In this document: one piece after another, positions 1 to 8,332 of the stretch | Layout of the letters: the number at the start of each line of letters is the position of its first letter | How positions within the stretch are numbered: position 1 is the first letter of the stretch | From: Pseudomonadota bacterium | Lineage (GTDB): Bacteria > Pseudomonadota > Gammaproteobacteria > Pseudomonadales > Moraxellaceae | DNA: 64,000 bases | Assembly: GCA_023393635.1 (NCBI GenBank) | Contig: JAEWKT010000032.1 | Span: 124,001 to 188,000, forward strand | Direction: 5' to 3' | Notes under the pieces: generated by a model | What the model saw: only the letters and a program-made list of their open reading frames with translations | What the model was told of the DNA's origin: nothing | Databases searched by the model: none | Program-made: the position numbers and the translations under genes

Positions 1-208
1 CACCTACCATAGCACCCACTGGGCCACCTACAGCACCAATGGCAGCACCAGCTGCTGCACCACCAGCAGAACCTAAACCAGTACCTACTGGATGTGAGCC
101 AGGTTCACCAGTAATTGGGTCGGCATTTAAGTCATCGCGTGCCTGATCAGGCATATTTTTAATTTGGTCGCGATCCATATTGTCTAAGTTATCACGTGAG
201 TTACTCAT
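1..208 (-). CDS. Partial glycine-zipper protein (C-terminus off the window)
   Basis: The start codon is at 206-208 on the minus strand and the frame stays open to the window edge, giving about 69 residues. The first half is polar and charged (MSNSRDNLDNMDRDQIKNMP). The second half is an Ala/Gly-rich stretch with GxxxG spacing (GGAAAGAAIGAVGGPVGA), typical of glycine-zipper proteins. A GEPGSHPVGTG segment precedes the zipper. I see no signal peptide at this start. Glycine zippers usually mediate membrane insertion or helix packing, but the function of this protein is not known to me. The 3' end is cut by the window. Confidence 0.75.
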   Translation of the reverse strand, partial: MSNSRDNLDNMDRDQIKNMPDQARDDLNADPITGEPGSHPVGTGLGSAGGAAAGAAIGAVGGPVGAMVG

Positions 209-655
209 TAATCGTACTCCAGTTATCTAAGGTATAATGCAAGCAGCTTGAAGACGCTGCATTTAATTTCTATAAAAGGGAGTATTTACCCTGTGAATCC
301 AATGTAGTTTGTCTCCATTGTATTTGCTAAGGGTTTCTTGTTGCTGGCTTGCAGTTAAAAAGTCGTTCTACGTAAGCAAGCGTGAAAAGTGTGATTAATG
401 CGTAAAAATAAAGAGAATATTATAAATAATAAAAACATAAATTTTTTACTAATCAATAAGTTGTTATTCTAATTATCTCGTTTAAACTTTCTGTATTGGC
501 TTTTTAATGCTTCATTTAGCCTCAAAATGGGATTAAAAAATAAGATAAGTTGGTGATAAAAGGCGCGTTAAGGAGTTTTTAGGATATCTAAGTAAGGAAA
601 TGGTTAGGCCAGTCTTGACTAACCTAACAATAAGAATTATTAATAATTTTAGTGA
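209..655. other. Intergenic region, no gene seen
   Basis: This AT-rich stretch of about 450 bases separates the divergent glycine-zipper gene from the 3' end of trhO. The only open frame I noticed is a 24-codon one near 399 with no ribosome-binding site. A 6-bp inverted repeat (GGTTAG 602-607, CTAACC 619-624) lies just downstream of trhO but has no T-run, so it is a poor terminator. The upstream part must hold the promoter of the glycine-zipper gene, but I cannot place it. Confidence 0.5.
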
Positions 656-1627
656 TTATAGCCGCTTACGTTTGGCGCGCGTCAGTTGGGATTGACGCAT
701 TCTAAAGCCAGATTTTTGTTGCTCAGTGGTTTTATCAATGCAATAAACGCAGCTGACCCCTAGTTCATAGCTGGGCAACGCGACTTCTTCTGGCGTAAGG
801 GGCCAGCCACAAGCATGGCATTTCACACTACTGCCTTCTTGCACCCCATGGGTGACGCCAGTGCGGTTATCAAAGACAAAGCATTCACCTTCCCATAAAC
901 TTTCTTCAGCAGGAATTTTTTCAAGATAGTTTAAAATACCGCCTTTAAGATGGTATACCTCTTTAAAACCTTGCTGTAGCAGAAGACTGGTAGATTTTTC
1001 ACAGCGAATACCGCCTGTGCAAAACATGGCAATTTTCTTATCTTTTGCATGACTTAAGTTTTTTTCTACATATTCAGGAAATTCACGGAAAGACTCTGTA
1101 TTTGGGTCAAGCGCGTTTTTAAACGTTCCTGCTTTGTATTCATAATCATTACGTGTATCAACGACAATGACATCTTCTTGCTGAATAAATTCATGCCATT
1201 CATGGGGCTGCAAATAATGACCCACTTGTGAGCGTGGCTCTACTTCTACACCCAGAGTCACAATTTCTTTTTTTAATTTAACTTTGGTTTTACGAAATGG
1301 CTTTTCTGAGCTAAAAGACTCTTTATATTCCATATTGTCAAAACCACATCCCAGCAAATGTTCCTTTAATTGATCAATTGCTGCTCTAGCGCCCGCGACA
1401 GTGCCGTTAATGCCTTCATGAGCTACAATTAATGTGCCGCAAATATTTAAAGATTTAAGCGTATCGAGTAAGGTTTGCTGAAGAGTTTGGGGATTTGCAA
1501 CTGCGTGAAATTGATAGAGCGCCGCCACAACCCAGTTTTGATTTAAGCGATCTGATTGAATTGCTTGTTGTTCAAGATTGGGTGTAGAAGACGCAGGTGC
1601 AAGCTGCTGGTCTAATGTTGCGGACAT
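656..1627 (-). CDS. trhO: tRNA uridine(34) hydroxylase TrhO (rhodanese family, UPF0176)
   Basis: This protein belongs to the TrhO/YceA family, which hydroxylates the wobble uridine of tRNA to 5-hydroxyuridine using oxygen. It has the N-terminal acylphosphatase-like domain (around residues 30-100) followed by a rhodanese domain. The active-site loop CTGGIRCEKS has its catalytic Cys near residue 203. A Cys-containing tail (CHACG, then CVYC) and a very basic C-terminus (RAKRKRL) complete it. The frame opens further upstream at 1651. I chose the ATG at 1627 because GGAG lies 6 nt before it, whereas the upstream ATG has no ribosome-binding site. The length of 323 aa is slightly short of the E. coli protein (about 350 aa). 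The gene stands alone, divergent from the next gene. Confidence 0.9.
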   Translation of the reverse strand: MSATLDQQLAPASSTPNLEQQAIQSDRLNQNWVVAALYQFHAVANPQTLQQTLLDTLKSLNICGTLIVAHEGINGTVAGARAAIDQLKEHLLGCGFDNMEYKESFSSEKPFRKTKVKLKKEIVTLGVEVEPRSQVGHYLQPHEWHEFIQQEDVIVVDTRNDYEYKAGTFKNALDPNTESFREFPEYVEKNLSHAKDKKIAMFCTGGIRCEKSTSLLLQQGFKEVYHLKGGILNYLEKIPAEESLWEGECFVFDNRTGVTHGVQEGSSVKCHACGWPLTPEEVALPSYELGVSCVYCIDKTTEQQKSGFRMRQSQLTRAKRKRL

Positions 1628-1873
1628 GGAACGCTCCAAAATGGTCTGCATAATAAATTAACGCGCATATTCTAACGGTTTACAAAGCAAAGTGCGATAA
1701 AAACCATAAAGAAAATATGGGTTAAAACTAAGCAGTTGATTTACCATTTTAACAACTGAATCAGAAGATTAAAAAAATCAACCCAATCTATATATAGAAA
1801 CCATTATTTAATCAGGTACTATATATTGTGGTTTTAGAAATTAAATAGATGTTTAATAAGTAGGAGTGCTGAC

Positions 1874-2341
1874 TTGAGTGCCACATTGACTCCTTGTGCA
1901 GGCAAATGCTCTACCGTATTTGGGGATAGTGTTTGTCGCGGTTGTCGGCGTTTTAGCCACGAAGTGATCCATTGGAACAAGTATAGCTTTGAGGAGCAAC
2001 AATTTATCTGGCAACGCCTGGATGGGCAACTTGATCAGATTTTATTGCCGTTGGTTTCTATTCATGATGAAGTTGCTCTGGATCAGTTTTTGCAGTCCAG
2101 GCAGGTACGCTTATTAGAAAATGCCACAAAAGGTAGAAAAATTTATCATGCACTACGTATTTGTCAACGTGACCCAGATTGTCTGGCGCAGGCTGGTTTA
2201 CACTTATTGCCTGAACATTTAAAAAGAATTTGGGATTTGTTTGAACATCGTATTTATTCGCTGGCAGTGGCTAACTTTGAATTAGCCTGGCTACGAGCTG
2301 CACAGTTTAGTGACGAAGTTGAGACTGGAAACAGTTTTTAA
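1874..2341 (+). CDS. DUF1289 family protein, putative Fe-S binding, TTG start
   Basis: The N-terminus carries the DUF1289 signature: PCAGKCSTVFGDSVCRGCRR followed by WN, with cysteines at 8, 12, 21 and 24. This four-Cys cluster is usually annotated as an Fe-S or zinc site. The rest of the 155-aa protein is helical and has no motif I know, and it is longer than the minimal DUF1289 proteins (about 60-90 aa). The start is an unusual TTG, supported by TAGGAG seven bases upstream; no ATG or GTG fits in frame nearby. It is divergent from trhO and convergent with ribB, with a shared terminator. The exact function is unknown. Confidence 0.85.
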   Translation: MSATLTPCAGKCSTVFGDSVCRGCRRFSHEVIHWNKYSFEEQQFIWQRLDGQLDQILLPLVSIHDEVALDQFLQSRQVRLLENATKGRKIYHALRICQRDPDCLAQAGLHLLPEHLKRIWDLFEHRIYSLAVANFELAWLRAAQFSDEVETGNSF

Positions 2342-2351
2342 AATTTATAAA

Positions 2352-2376
2352 AAAGGAAGGCATTGTACCTTCCTTT
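2352..2376. terminator. Bidirectional terminator between the DUF1289 gene and ribB
   Basis: A perfect 9-bp stem (AAAGGAAGG / CCTTCCTTT) with a 7-nt loop is flanked by A-rich and T-rich sequence. It lies between convergent genes, so it can serve both strands. Confidence 0.8.
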
Positions 2377-2414
2377 CGTATTAACAGACATTCTAAAGCA
2401 TAGGCGGCTATTTA

Positions 2415-3104
2415 TTACCCAGTTCTCTGGCGGTACTGCACCAGTTCTTCAATGCTTAAAATGACCAGGTCATGTTGTCTGGCATAGTCAAGTATTTGCT
2501 CTCCACGCATCATGCTGCCATCGGGGTTCATCAGCTCACATAATATGCCCGCAGGTTTTAGACCAGCCAGCCGCGCCAGGTCTACACTGCCTTCTGTATG
2601 GCCTTTTCGGGTTAACACACCACCTTCCTGAGCGCGTAATGGAAACACATGCCCAGGTCGCGCCAGATCATCTGCAACAGCGTGGTCATTGATGGCTGCC
2701 ATGATGGTAGTTACGCGATCAGCCGCGGATACTCCAGTACTGACACCTTGTTTGGCTTCAATAGACACTGTAAATGCCGTGCTAAAACGGCTTTGATTAT
2801 CCTGAACCATAGGTGCAAGTTGTAAATGATTGGCAAGTGCATCAGTAATACACAAGCAGACAATGCCGCTGCCATCACGGATCATGCGTGCCATGCTATC
2901 TATGGTTATCTTTTCGGCGGCGACAATTAAATCGACTTCGTTTTCACGGTCAAAATCATCCATTAATAACACAGGACGACCAGTACGCATATCACAGAGT
3001 GCGCGCTCAATACGCTGGGCAGCAGGGGCTAGGGATGAGAAAAATTGCTGAGGGTAAAGCGGAAATTGAACCTGTTGAGGTGGTTGTTTAAGGTAATTAG
3101 ACAT
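2415..3104 (-). CDS. ribB: 3,4-dihydroxy-2-butanone 4-phosphate synthase RibB
   Basis: RibB converts ribulose 5-phosphate to 3,4-dihydroxy-2-butanone 4-phosphate and formate, the four-carbon precursor of riboflavin. The sequence shows the acidic metal-binding loop DDFDRENEVDL, the RPGHVFPL motif and the substrate motif TRKGHTEGSVDLARLAG. It is the stand-alone form, with no GTP cyclohydrolase II domain attached. The frame can be extended to 3170. However, the extra 22 residues would start directly on the U-run of a leader terminator, so I place the start at 3104 (MSNYLKQ), giving 229 aa compared with 217 in E. coli. Expression is almost certainly controlled by the FMN riboswitch upstream. Confidence 0.93.
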   Translation of the reverse strand: MSNYLKQPPQQVQFPLYPQQFFSSLAPAAQRIERALCDMRTGRPVLLMDDFDRENEVDLIVAAEKITIDSMARMIRDGSGIVCLCITDALANHLQLAPMVQDNQSRFSTAFTVSIEAKQGVSTGVSAADRVTTIMAAINDHAVADDLARPGHVFPLRAQEGGVLTRKGHTEGSVDLARLAGLKPAGILCELMNPDGSMMRGEQILDYARQHDLVILSIEELVQYRQRTG

Positions 3105-3172
3105 TGAAATGCTCTTGAAAAAATAGGCCAATGAACATTTCAGGACGTTTTGACTAAAAGCGTACATCATGC

Positions 3173-3204
3173 AAAAAGATATCAGCCAGTATTAAGCCGA
3201 TACC
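3173..3204 (-). terminator. Riboswitch expression platform: intrinsic terminator in the ribB leader
   Basis: Read on the minus strand, GGTATCGGC (3204-3196) pairs with GCTGATATC (3186-3178) through nine pairs, two of them G-U wobbles. Five T residues (3177-3173) follow at once. It lies between the FMN aptamer and ribB. This arrangement suggests FMN-dependent transcription termination, which is an inference from layout. Confidence 0.65.
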
Positions 3205-3230
3205 TTATTTACATTTGAAAAGCTGCACAT

Positions 3231-3369
3231 CTTCTTTCATCCGGACTATACCGTTGGCTTTGGAGTCACACCAAATCTGCCGCTATCCCAAGATAACCGC
3301 TCGCGGGCTTATGGCTTTATCACATCAGCCATTTACCGCCAGTGGGGAATCACACCCCGCCCTGAAGAG
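3231..3369 (-). promoter_or_regulatory. FMN riboswitch (RFN element) upstream of ribB
   Basis: On the minus strand the leader contains the conserved RFN blocks in order. CTTCAGGGCGGGGTG comes first, then ATTCCCCACTGGCGGTAA, AGCCCGCGAGCG, GGCAGATTTGGTG, TCCAAAGCCAACGGTA and AGTCCGGATGAAAGAAG. The terminal CTTC/GAAG ends pair to close the P1 stem. FMN binding to this element represses riboflavin synthesis genes. It sits about 125 nt upstream of the ribB start, with a terminator hairpin between them. Confidence 0.96.
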
Positions 3370-3495
3370 TAGCCTTTATTGTATCTAATAGACTTTTAAA
3401 GTGGTAGGTGAAACCACAAATTGTTTAGTAATCCTGAAAAATGATAGAGAATTTTAAAATTAATATAATAAATGACTTGTTAATTGCTAAAAATA

Positions 3496-3516
3496 GATAT
3501 ATCTTTTTTATATCTA
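3496..3516. promoter_or_regulatory. Candidate PadR operator (palindrome)
   Basis: The perfect palindrome AGATATATCT (3496-3505) is followed six bases later by a second ATATCT. It ends about 23 nt before the padR-family start codon. PadR-type regulators often bind inverted repeats in their own promoters. The site does not match the classic ATGT-N8-ACAT consensus, so it is only a candidate. Confidence 0.3.
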
Positions 3517-3538
3517 AATTTTGACTTTTAAATGAACT

Positions 3539-4024
3539 ATGGTTGATATCGAGACACTTTCTACAGTAAAGCAGCGTGGCTTTGGACATGGTGGTTTACG
3601 GTTGGTGTTGCTGACCCTGATTGCTCAACAGCCACGGCATGGATATGACCTGATTAAAGCAGTAGAGGCATTAACCGCTGGGCATTATCGGCCAAGTGCA
3701 GGCATGATTTATCCACTATTAAACCAGCTGGTTGAGCAAGCTTTAATTCAGGTGGATGCTAGCACCAGCACTGAATCCAAGCGGCAGGTGTATGGTATTA
3801 GCCCTCAGGGAGAGCAGCTTTTAGTGCAGGATTCAGCGCGGGTGTCCGATATTTTTGAGCGTGTAAAGCAGCGTGCCAAGCAACCTGTGCAGGTCACCCG
3901 TGCTCTTGAGAATTTTAAACTAGCCCTAAAGTTGAAATTAAAAGAACAGGTTCTAAGTCCACAGCAGGCCAAGCGGTTCGCTGAAATTTTAGATGACGCC
4001 GTACAGCGTATTGAACAAATTTAA
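3539..4024 (+). CDS. PadR family transcriptional regulator
   Basis: The protein has a PadR winged-helix domain at about residues 16-90. Typical elements are LVLLTLIAQQPRHGYDLIKAVE, then the recognition region SAGMIYPLLNQLVEQALI, and the wing KRQVYGISPQGEQLL. The C-terminal helices should mediate dimerisation. PadR proteins are repressors that sense small molecules. This one lies 27 bases upstream of a siderophore-interacting protein gene in the same direction, so it probably controls that gene and itself. The start at 3539 has no clear ribosome-binding site, and the transcript may be nearly leaderless. The length of 161 aa is normal. Confidence 0.88.
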   Translation: MVDIETLSTVKQRGFGHGGLRLVLLTLIAQQPRHGYDLIKAVEALTAGHYRPSAGMIYPLLNQLVEQALIQVDASTSTESKRQVYGISPQGEQLLVQDSARVSDIFERVKQRAKQPVQVTRALENFKLALKLKLKEQVLSPQQAKRFAEILDDAVQRIEQI

Positions 4025-4051
4025 CCCTTTTAAAAACGATAGAGGTGAAAC

Positions 4052-4879
4052 ATGTTACAAGATGAACAAAATCGCCAGCCACGCAAAGCCTATCGGGTAC
4101 GTCATCCATTAAAGATACGCACCATCACCGTCAGCAGCATCGAAAAGCTTGGCCCTAATATGCTGCGCTTTGTGTTTCAGTCGCAGGATTTATTAGATTT
4201 TACCAGTGCCAGTTTTGATGATCATGTGAAGGTATTTTTCCCCAATGTTCAGACTGGAAAACTGGTTTTACCACAGGTCACTGAGCAAGGCATTGTATTT
4301 CCTAACGATGAAAAACCCATCATGCGGGACTATACACCACGTTATTTTGATCAGCAGCAGTATCATCTAACCATTGATTTTGCCTTGCATGAGGCTGGCC
4401 CAGCAACTAATTGGGCACGGCAAGCCAAGCTAGGTGACGTGATTGGTATTGGTGGCCCAAGAGGTTCGATGGTGATTCCGATGGATTTTGATGGTTATTT
4501 ATTGATTGGTGATGATACCGCTTTGCCTGCTATCGGTAGGCGGCTAGAAGAATTACCCGCGCATGCACAGGCAGTAGTAATTGCCGAGGTAGATAGCGTG
4601 CAGGATCAGCTTAAATGGCAAACACAGGCGGAGCTTGAAGTGATATGGGTACAACGGATGGGCCAACCAGCAGGGCAGGCTGATTTATTCTTGCAGGCGT
4701 TAAAACATGCGCCTTTGCCAACTGGTGATTTTCATACCTGGATTGCGGCAGAAACCAGCGTTGCCCGACAAATTCGTAAGACGTTAACTGAAGATTTTGG
4801 CGTTAATAAAGCATACATTAAAGCAGCAGGTTACTGGCAGCTTGGTAAAAGTGATACGCATGAAGTACTGGAAGATTAA
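4052..4879 (+). CDS. Siderophore-interacting protein (FAD-dependent ferric-siderophore reductase, ViuB/YqjH type)
   Basis: This 275-aa flavoprotein belongs to the SIP family, which releases iron from ferric siderophores by NAD(P)H-dependent reduction in the cytoplasm. The FAD-binding N-terminal domain shows the hallmark RDYTPR (residues 92-97) and the phosphate-binding region GGPRGS. The C-terminal NAD(P)H domain shows GDDTALPAIGRRLEELP, the motif AAETSVARQIRKTL and the family ending KAYIKAAGYWQLG. A GAGGTG ribosome-binding site precedes the ATG. It forms a two-gene unit with the PadR regulator. No siderophore synthesis or transport genes are adjacent, so which siderophore it serves is unknown. 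Confidence 0.9.
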   Translation: MLQDEQNRQPRKAYRVRHPLKIRTITVSSIEKLGPNMLRFVFQSQDLLDFTSASFDDHVKVFFPNVQTGKLVLPQVTEQGIVFPNDEKPIMRDYTPRYFDQQQYHLTIDFALHEAGPATNWARQAKLGDVIGIGGPRGSMVIPMDFDGYLLIGDDTALPAIGRRLEELPAHAQAVVIAEVDSVQDQLKWQTQAELEVIWVQRMGQPAGQADLFLQALKHAPLPTGDFHTWIAAETSVARQIRKTLTEDFGVNKAYIKAAGYWQLGKSDTHEVLED

Positions 4880-4900
4880 TGTGGCGTAAACATAAGATTT

Positions 4901-6019
4901 TTAATCAATAAAAACCCGTTTTGGCCGCTTGCTTAGTCGACACAGCAGCTCATAACCAATGGTGTGATTATACTGTGCAAGCTGGTCAACCTCAGGATAG
5001 TTGCCCCATAGTTCAACCTCGTGGCCAATTTGAATAGTTTCAGTGAGGTCGGTTAAATCAATTGCCATTAAGTCCATGCTCACACGACCAAGCACAGGTG
5101 CTGCCTGCCCATCAATGCTCACAAAGGCACCAGTAGTTAATGCCCTTGGGTAGCCGTCACCGTAGCCCACTGCCACAATACCCAAACGGGTAGGACGCTG
5201 TGTCATAAACGTTGAGCCATAGCCTATCATTTGGTTCGCCGTCAATTGCTGAATAGCAATAATATGGCTTTTAAAGTGCATCACTGGTTTTAGAACTAAT
5301 GTGCGCGCGCTAATGTGATTAAAAGGTGAGGAACCATATAACATAATGCCTGGCCGCACATAATCAAAATGCAGTTCTGGCCAGTTATGGATTGCTGCTG
5401 AATTACAACAAGAGACTTCAATGGGTGCAAGCTGCTTTTTTAATTGCAAAAAACTGGTAATTTGCTGCTGGTTTAATGGGTGTTCTGGCTGGTCGGCATT
5501 GGCAAAATGCATAGTGAGTACCAGTGTAAAACCAGCTTTGCGCAAGCTTTGCGCAGCTATTAATAACTGATCGGGTGATAACCCAAGGCGATTCATCCCA
5601 CTGTTTAGTTTAAGCCAGATTTTTAGGCCACTTTGCTGAAACAACACAGGGTTTTTAAGTGCCCATGCAATTTGCTGCGCTTGGTGAATCACACAATCAT
5701 AGCCGTTTTGGCTGGCCTCTAGCCATTCAGCTTCATTAAACACGCCTTCAATCAAGGTAATAGGCTGTTTATAACCGAGTGCCCTAATTTGCCGTGCTTC
5801 TTGAATACAAGCCACACCAAAGGCATCACTTGTCGCCAAAGCAGGTAGCGCAAACTCAATGCTATGCCCATAAGCATCTGCCTTCACCATACACACTACC
5901 TTACTATGCGGGGCAAGCTTACGTACCTGCAAAAGGTTGGCGGTTAAGGCGGAGCTGCTAAGCTCTATAAAAGGCTGTCTTGTAAAATGCGATGCTGTTA
6001 TTGAATTATTCATCATCAT
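4901..6019 (-). CDS. alr: Alanine racemase
   Basis: Alanine racemase is a PLP enzyme that interconverts L- and D-alanine and supplies D-Ala for peptidoglycan. The PLP lysine lies in VKADAYGH (Lys46), and the second catalytic base is Tyr267 in MIGYGSTF. The RPGIMLYG motif and the VSMDLMAIDLT substrate region are present. The length of 372 aa is typical. Three consecutive ATG codons (6019, 6016, 6013) lie inside the 3' end of dnaB with no separate ribosome-binding site. Translation is therefore probably coupled to dnaB, and the exact start is uncertain by two codons. Confidence 0.94.
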   Translation of the reverse strand: MMMNNSITASHFTRQPFIELSSSALTANLLQVRKLAPHSKVVCMVKADAYGHSIEFALPALATSDAFGVACIQEARQIRALGYKQPITLIEGVFNEAEWLEASQNGYDCVIHQAQQIAWALKNPVLFQQSGLKIWLKLNSGMNRLGLSPDQLLIAAQSLRKAGFTLVLTMHFANADQPEHPLNQQQITSFLQLKKQLAPIEVSCCNSAAIHNWPELHFDYVRPGIMLYGSSPFNHISARTLVLKPVMHFKSHIIAIQQLTANQMIGYGSTFMTQRPTRLGIVAVGYGDGYPRALTTGAFVSIDGQAAPVLGRVSMDLMAIDLTDLTETIQIGHEVELWGNYPEVDQLAQYNHTIGYELLCRLSKRPKRVFID

Positions 6020-7457
6020 TACTATTACGATAGTATTCTGGGCTTAAATTCTCAAACTTGGTGAATTGACCTTCAAATGCAAGCCGCACTGTACCAATAG
6101 GGCCATTACGCTGCTTGCCAATAATAATTTCTGCCGTACCTGCTTCTTTGGATTCCTTGTTGTATACATCATCGCGATAAATAAACATGATTAAATCGGC
6201 ATCCTGCTCAATCGCACCTGATTCACGTAAATCCGACATAATCGGCCGTTTATTAGGGCGGTTCTCCAGACTGCGGTTTAACTGTGACAGTGCAATCACA
6301 GGGCAGTTCATTTCTTTGGCCAGTGCTTTTAAGCTGCGGGAAATCTCCGAAATCTCGCCTACACGGTTATCACCCATGCCTGGAACTTTCATCAGTTGTA
6401 AATAATCCACCATAATACAGCCCAGCTTACCGCCATGGTTTTTGGCAATTCGACGTGCCCGTGAGCGCAATTCGTTAGGTGGTAGGGCAGATGAGTCATC
6501 AATATACAAAAACTTGGTTTGTAGCTGCATCAAGGTACTAGAAAATTTAACCCAGTCACCTTCTTCTAAACGGCCTGAACGCAAGCGCCCTTGATGGATG
6601 CGGCCAAACGAAGAAATCAAACGAGTGGCAATAGAATCAGCTGGCATCTCCATAGAAAATACCAAAGCTGGCAAGTCGGCATTAAAGAGCACACTTTCTA
6701 CCAAGTTCATCGCAAAGGTAGTTTTACCCATACTTGGGCGCGCGGCCACAATAATTAAATCGCCTGCCTGCATACCAAAAGTTTTATTGTCTAGCTCAAT
6801 AAACCCTGTGGATAATCCAGTAATGGGGCTATCGTTTTTTTGTAGTTCTTCTACTTTATGCAACACATTTTTCAGCACACCCACTAAAGGTTGCGGGCCA
6901 GTTTGTTTATTGCGGTTATTGTGCTGCTCACTAATCGAAAAAATTCGACTTTCAGTATGGTCTAAAATATCGGTGACTGATTTATCTTTGGAGTCATAAG
7001 CATCTTGCAGTAAATCATTGCCTGCTTTAATGAGTTCACGCAACGCAGATAGTTCTTTTACTTTCTCTGCATAAGCATTTAAGTTATACAAACTTGCTGG
7101 GCTTTCTGCTAATAGCTGCATTAAGTAGGCTTCGCCACCGCTACCTTCTAATAAATGGTTTTTGGCCAACCAGTCATTGACCAGCACTGCATCATAAGGC
7201 ATGTTGGTGCTGGCCAAATGGCTAACCGCACGAAAAATAAGGCGATGGCGTACCGCGTAAAAATCATTTTCTCCCAAGAGCTCGCTAATGCTGTCCCATG
7301 ACTCAGAAATAGTCATTAAAGCCGCCAATACGGCTTGCTCCATGGATAAGTTATGTGGTGGCACGCGTACTTCTCGGCCATTAGGAAGTGTATGCGATGT
7401 TTTGCCTTCGGCGTTATTGGTCGCAATGGTCGAATCAAGAACAGAAGACAAAGCCAT
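6006..7457 (-). CDS. dnaB: Replicative DNA helicase DnaB
   Basis: DnaB is the hexameric 5'-3' helicase of the replication fork. The N-terminal domain starts with PPHNLSMEQAVLAALM. The RecA-like domain has Walker A (ARPSMGKTTFAMNL), Walker B (GCIMVDYLQLM) and the SDLRESGAIEQDADLIMF motif with the arginine-finger region. The frame opens at 7544, but the extra 29 residues are hydrophobic and unlike DnaB. I chose the ATG at 7457, giving 483 aa (E. coli 471). It overlaps alr by 8-14 bases. A terminator upstream separates it from rplI, so it has its own promoter. Confidence 0.95.
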   Translation of the reverse strand: MALSSVLDSTIATNNAEGKTSHTLPNGREVRVPPHNLSMEQAVLAALMTISESWDSISELLGENDFYAVRHRLIFRAVSHLASTNMPYDAVLVNDWLAKNHLLEGSGGEAYLMQLLAESPASLYNLNAYAEKVKELSALRELIKAGNDLLQDAYDSKDKSVTDILDHTESRIFSISEQHNNRNKQTGPQPLVGVLKNVLHKVEELQKNDSPITGLSTGFIELDNKTFGMQAGDLIIVAARPSMGKTTFAMNLVESVLFNADLPALVFSMEMPADSIATRLISSFGRIHQGRLRSGRLEEGDWVKFSSTLMQLQTKFLYIDDSSALPPNELRSRARRIAKNHGGKLGCIMVDYLQLMKVPGMGDNRVGEISEISRSLKALAKEMNCPVIALSQLNRSLENRPNKRPIMSDLRESGAIEQDADLIMFIYRDDVYNKESKEAGTAEIIIGKQRNGPIGTVRLAFEGQFTKFENLSPEYYRNSNDDE

Positions 7458-7587
7458 AGTTAAAATCCAGAAAAAAGTTAACGCAAAAACCAGAGGCTTA
7501 TTAAAGCAAAAATTAGCTTGGCAGTGTGTCCAATTAAAAGGCAATTGGTCTAGTTATTGAATAATAAAGAAATTTTTTTAATAATAA

Positions 7588-7615
7588 AAAAGGCATGTGA
7601 TTAGACATGCCTTTT
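7588..7615 (-). terminator. Terminator of the rpsF-rpsR-rplI operon
   Basis: The perfect 10-bp stem AAAAGGCATG / CATGCCTTTT has an 8-nt loop. On the minus strand it is followed by a long T-rich tract, which extends to about 7573. It lies 23 bases after the rplI stop. Confidence 0.85.
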
Positions 7616-7637
7616 AATTGAATGATTCTAAAAAGAA

Positions 7638-8084
7638 TTATTCAGAAACAACAGTTACCAATACTTCAGCAGTAACATCATGATGCAGTTGAACTGCAAC
7701 ATTGAATTCACCAGTATTGCGGATCGCGCCATTCGGCAGGCGAACTTCAGTACGGTCAACTTCAATGCCAGATGCAGTTAAGGCATCAGCAATATCACGA
7801 GTACCGATAGAACCAAACAGCTTGCCTTCATCACCAGCTTTAGCAGTAATAACAACATTCACTTCGTTTAGTTTATCTGCACGGCTTTGAGCAGAGGCTA
7901 ATACTTCAGCTTCCTGGCTTTCTAGCTCAGCACGACGCGCTTCAAAAGCAGCCGTATTGGCTTCAGTAGCAGAAACAGCTTTACCTTGAGGAATAAGAAA
8001 GTTACGACCATAGCCTGCTTTCACAGAAACTTTGTCGCCTAGCTTACCCAGGTTTTTAATGCGTTGTAATAAAATAATATCCAC
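7638..8084 (-). CDS. rplI: 50S ribosomal protein bL9, GTG start
   Basis: The N-terminal domain begins MDIILLQRIKNLGKLGDKVSVKAGYGRNFLIP, the classic L9 signature that binds 23S rRNA. A long central helix (about residues 40-75) and a C-terminal domain follow. The length of 148 aa matches E. coli (149). The start codon is GTG at 8084, supported by GAGG seven bases upstream. That site directly follows the rpsR stop, so translation is coupled. It is the last gene of the rpsF-rpsR-rplI operon. Confidence 0.97.
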   Translation of the reverse strand: MDIILLQRIKNLGKLGDKVSVKAGYGRNFLIPQGKAVSATEANTAAFEARRAELESQEAEVLASAQSRADKLNEVNVVITAKAGDEGKLFGSIGTRDIADALTASGIEVDRTEVRLPNGAIRNTGEFNVAVQLHHDVTAEVLVTVVSE

Positions 8085-8093
8085 AGCTCAACC

Positions 8094-8321
8094 TCACTTA
8101 TGATTGTCAGTGTAAGGGATCAAAGCCAAGTAACGAGCTTGTTTAATCGCAAGCGCTAATTGACGTTGATAACGAGCTTTAGTACCAGTAATGCGGCTAG
8201 GAACAATTTTACCGTTCTCAGTCACGTACTGTTTTAAAGTGTCGATATCTTTGTAGTCGATGTATGCAACGTTCTCAGCAGTGAAGCGGCAGAACTTGCG
8301 ACGACGGTAGAAACGTGCCAT
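8094..8321 (-). CDS. rpsR: 30S ribosomal protein bS18
   Basis: This 75-aa basic protein begins MARFYRRRKFCRFT and contains DIDTLKQYVTENGKIVPSRITGTKARYQRQL in separate blocks, matching S18 throughout. S18 forms a heterodimer with S6 on the small-subunit platform. It lies 11 bases after rpsF and 9 bases before rplI. A CTCC complement (GGAG) in the spacer provides its ribosome-binding site. An S18 in this position is the expected gammaproteobacterial order. Confidence 0.97.
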   Translation of the reverse strand: MARFYRRRKFCRFTAENVAYIDYKDIDTLKQYVTENGKIVPSRITGTKARYQRQLALAIKQARYLALIPYTDNHK

Positions 8322-8332
8322 GTGAGTTCTCC

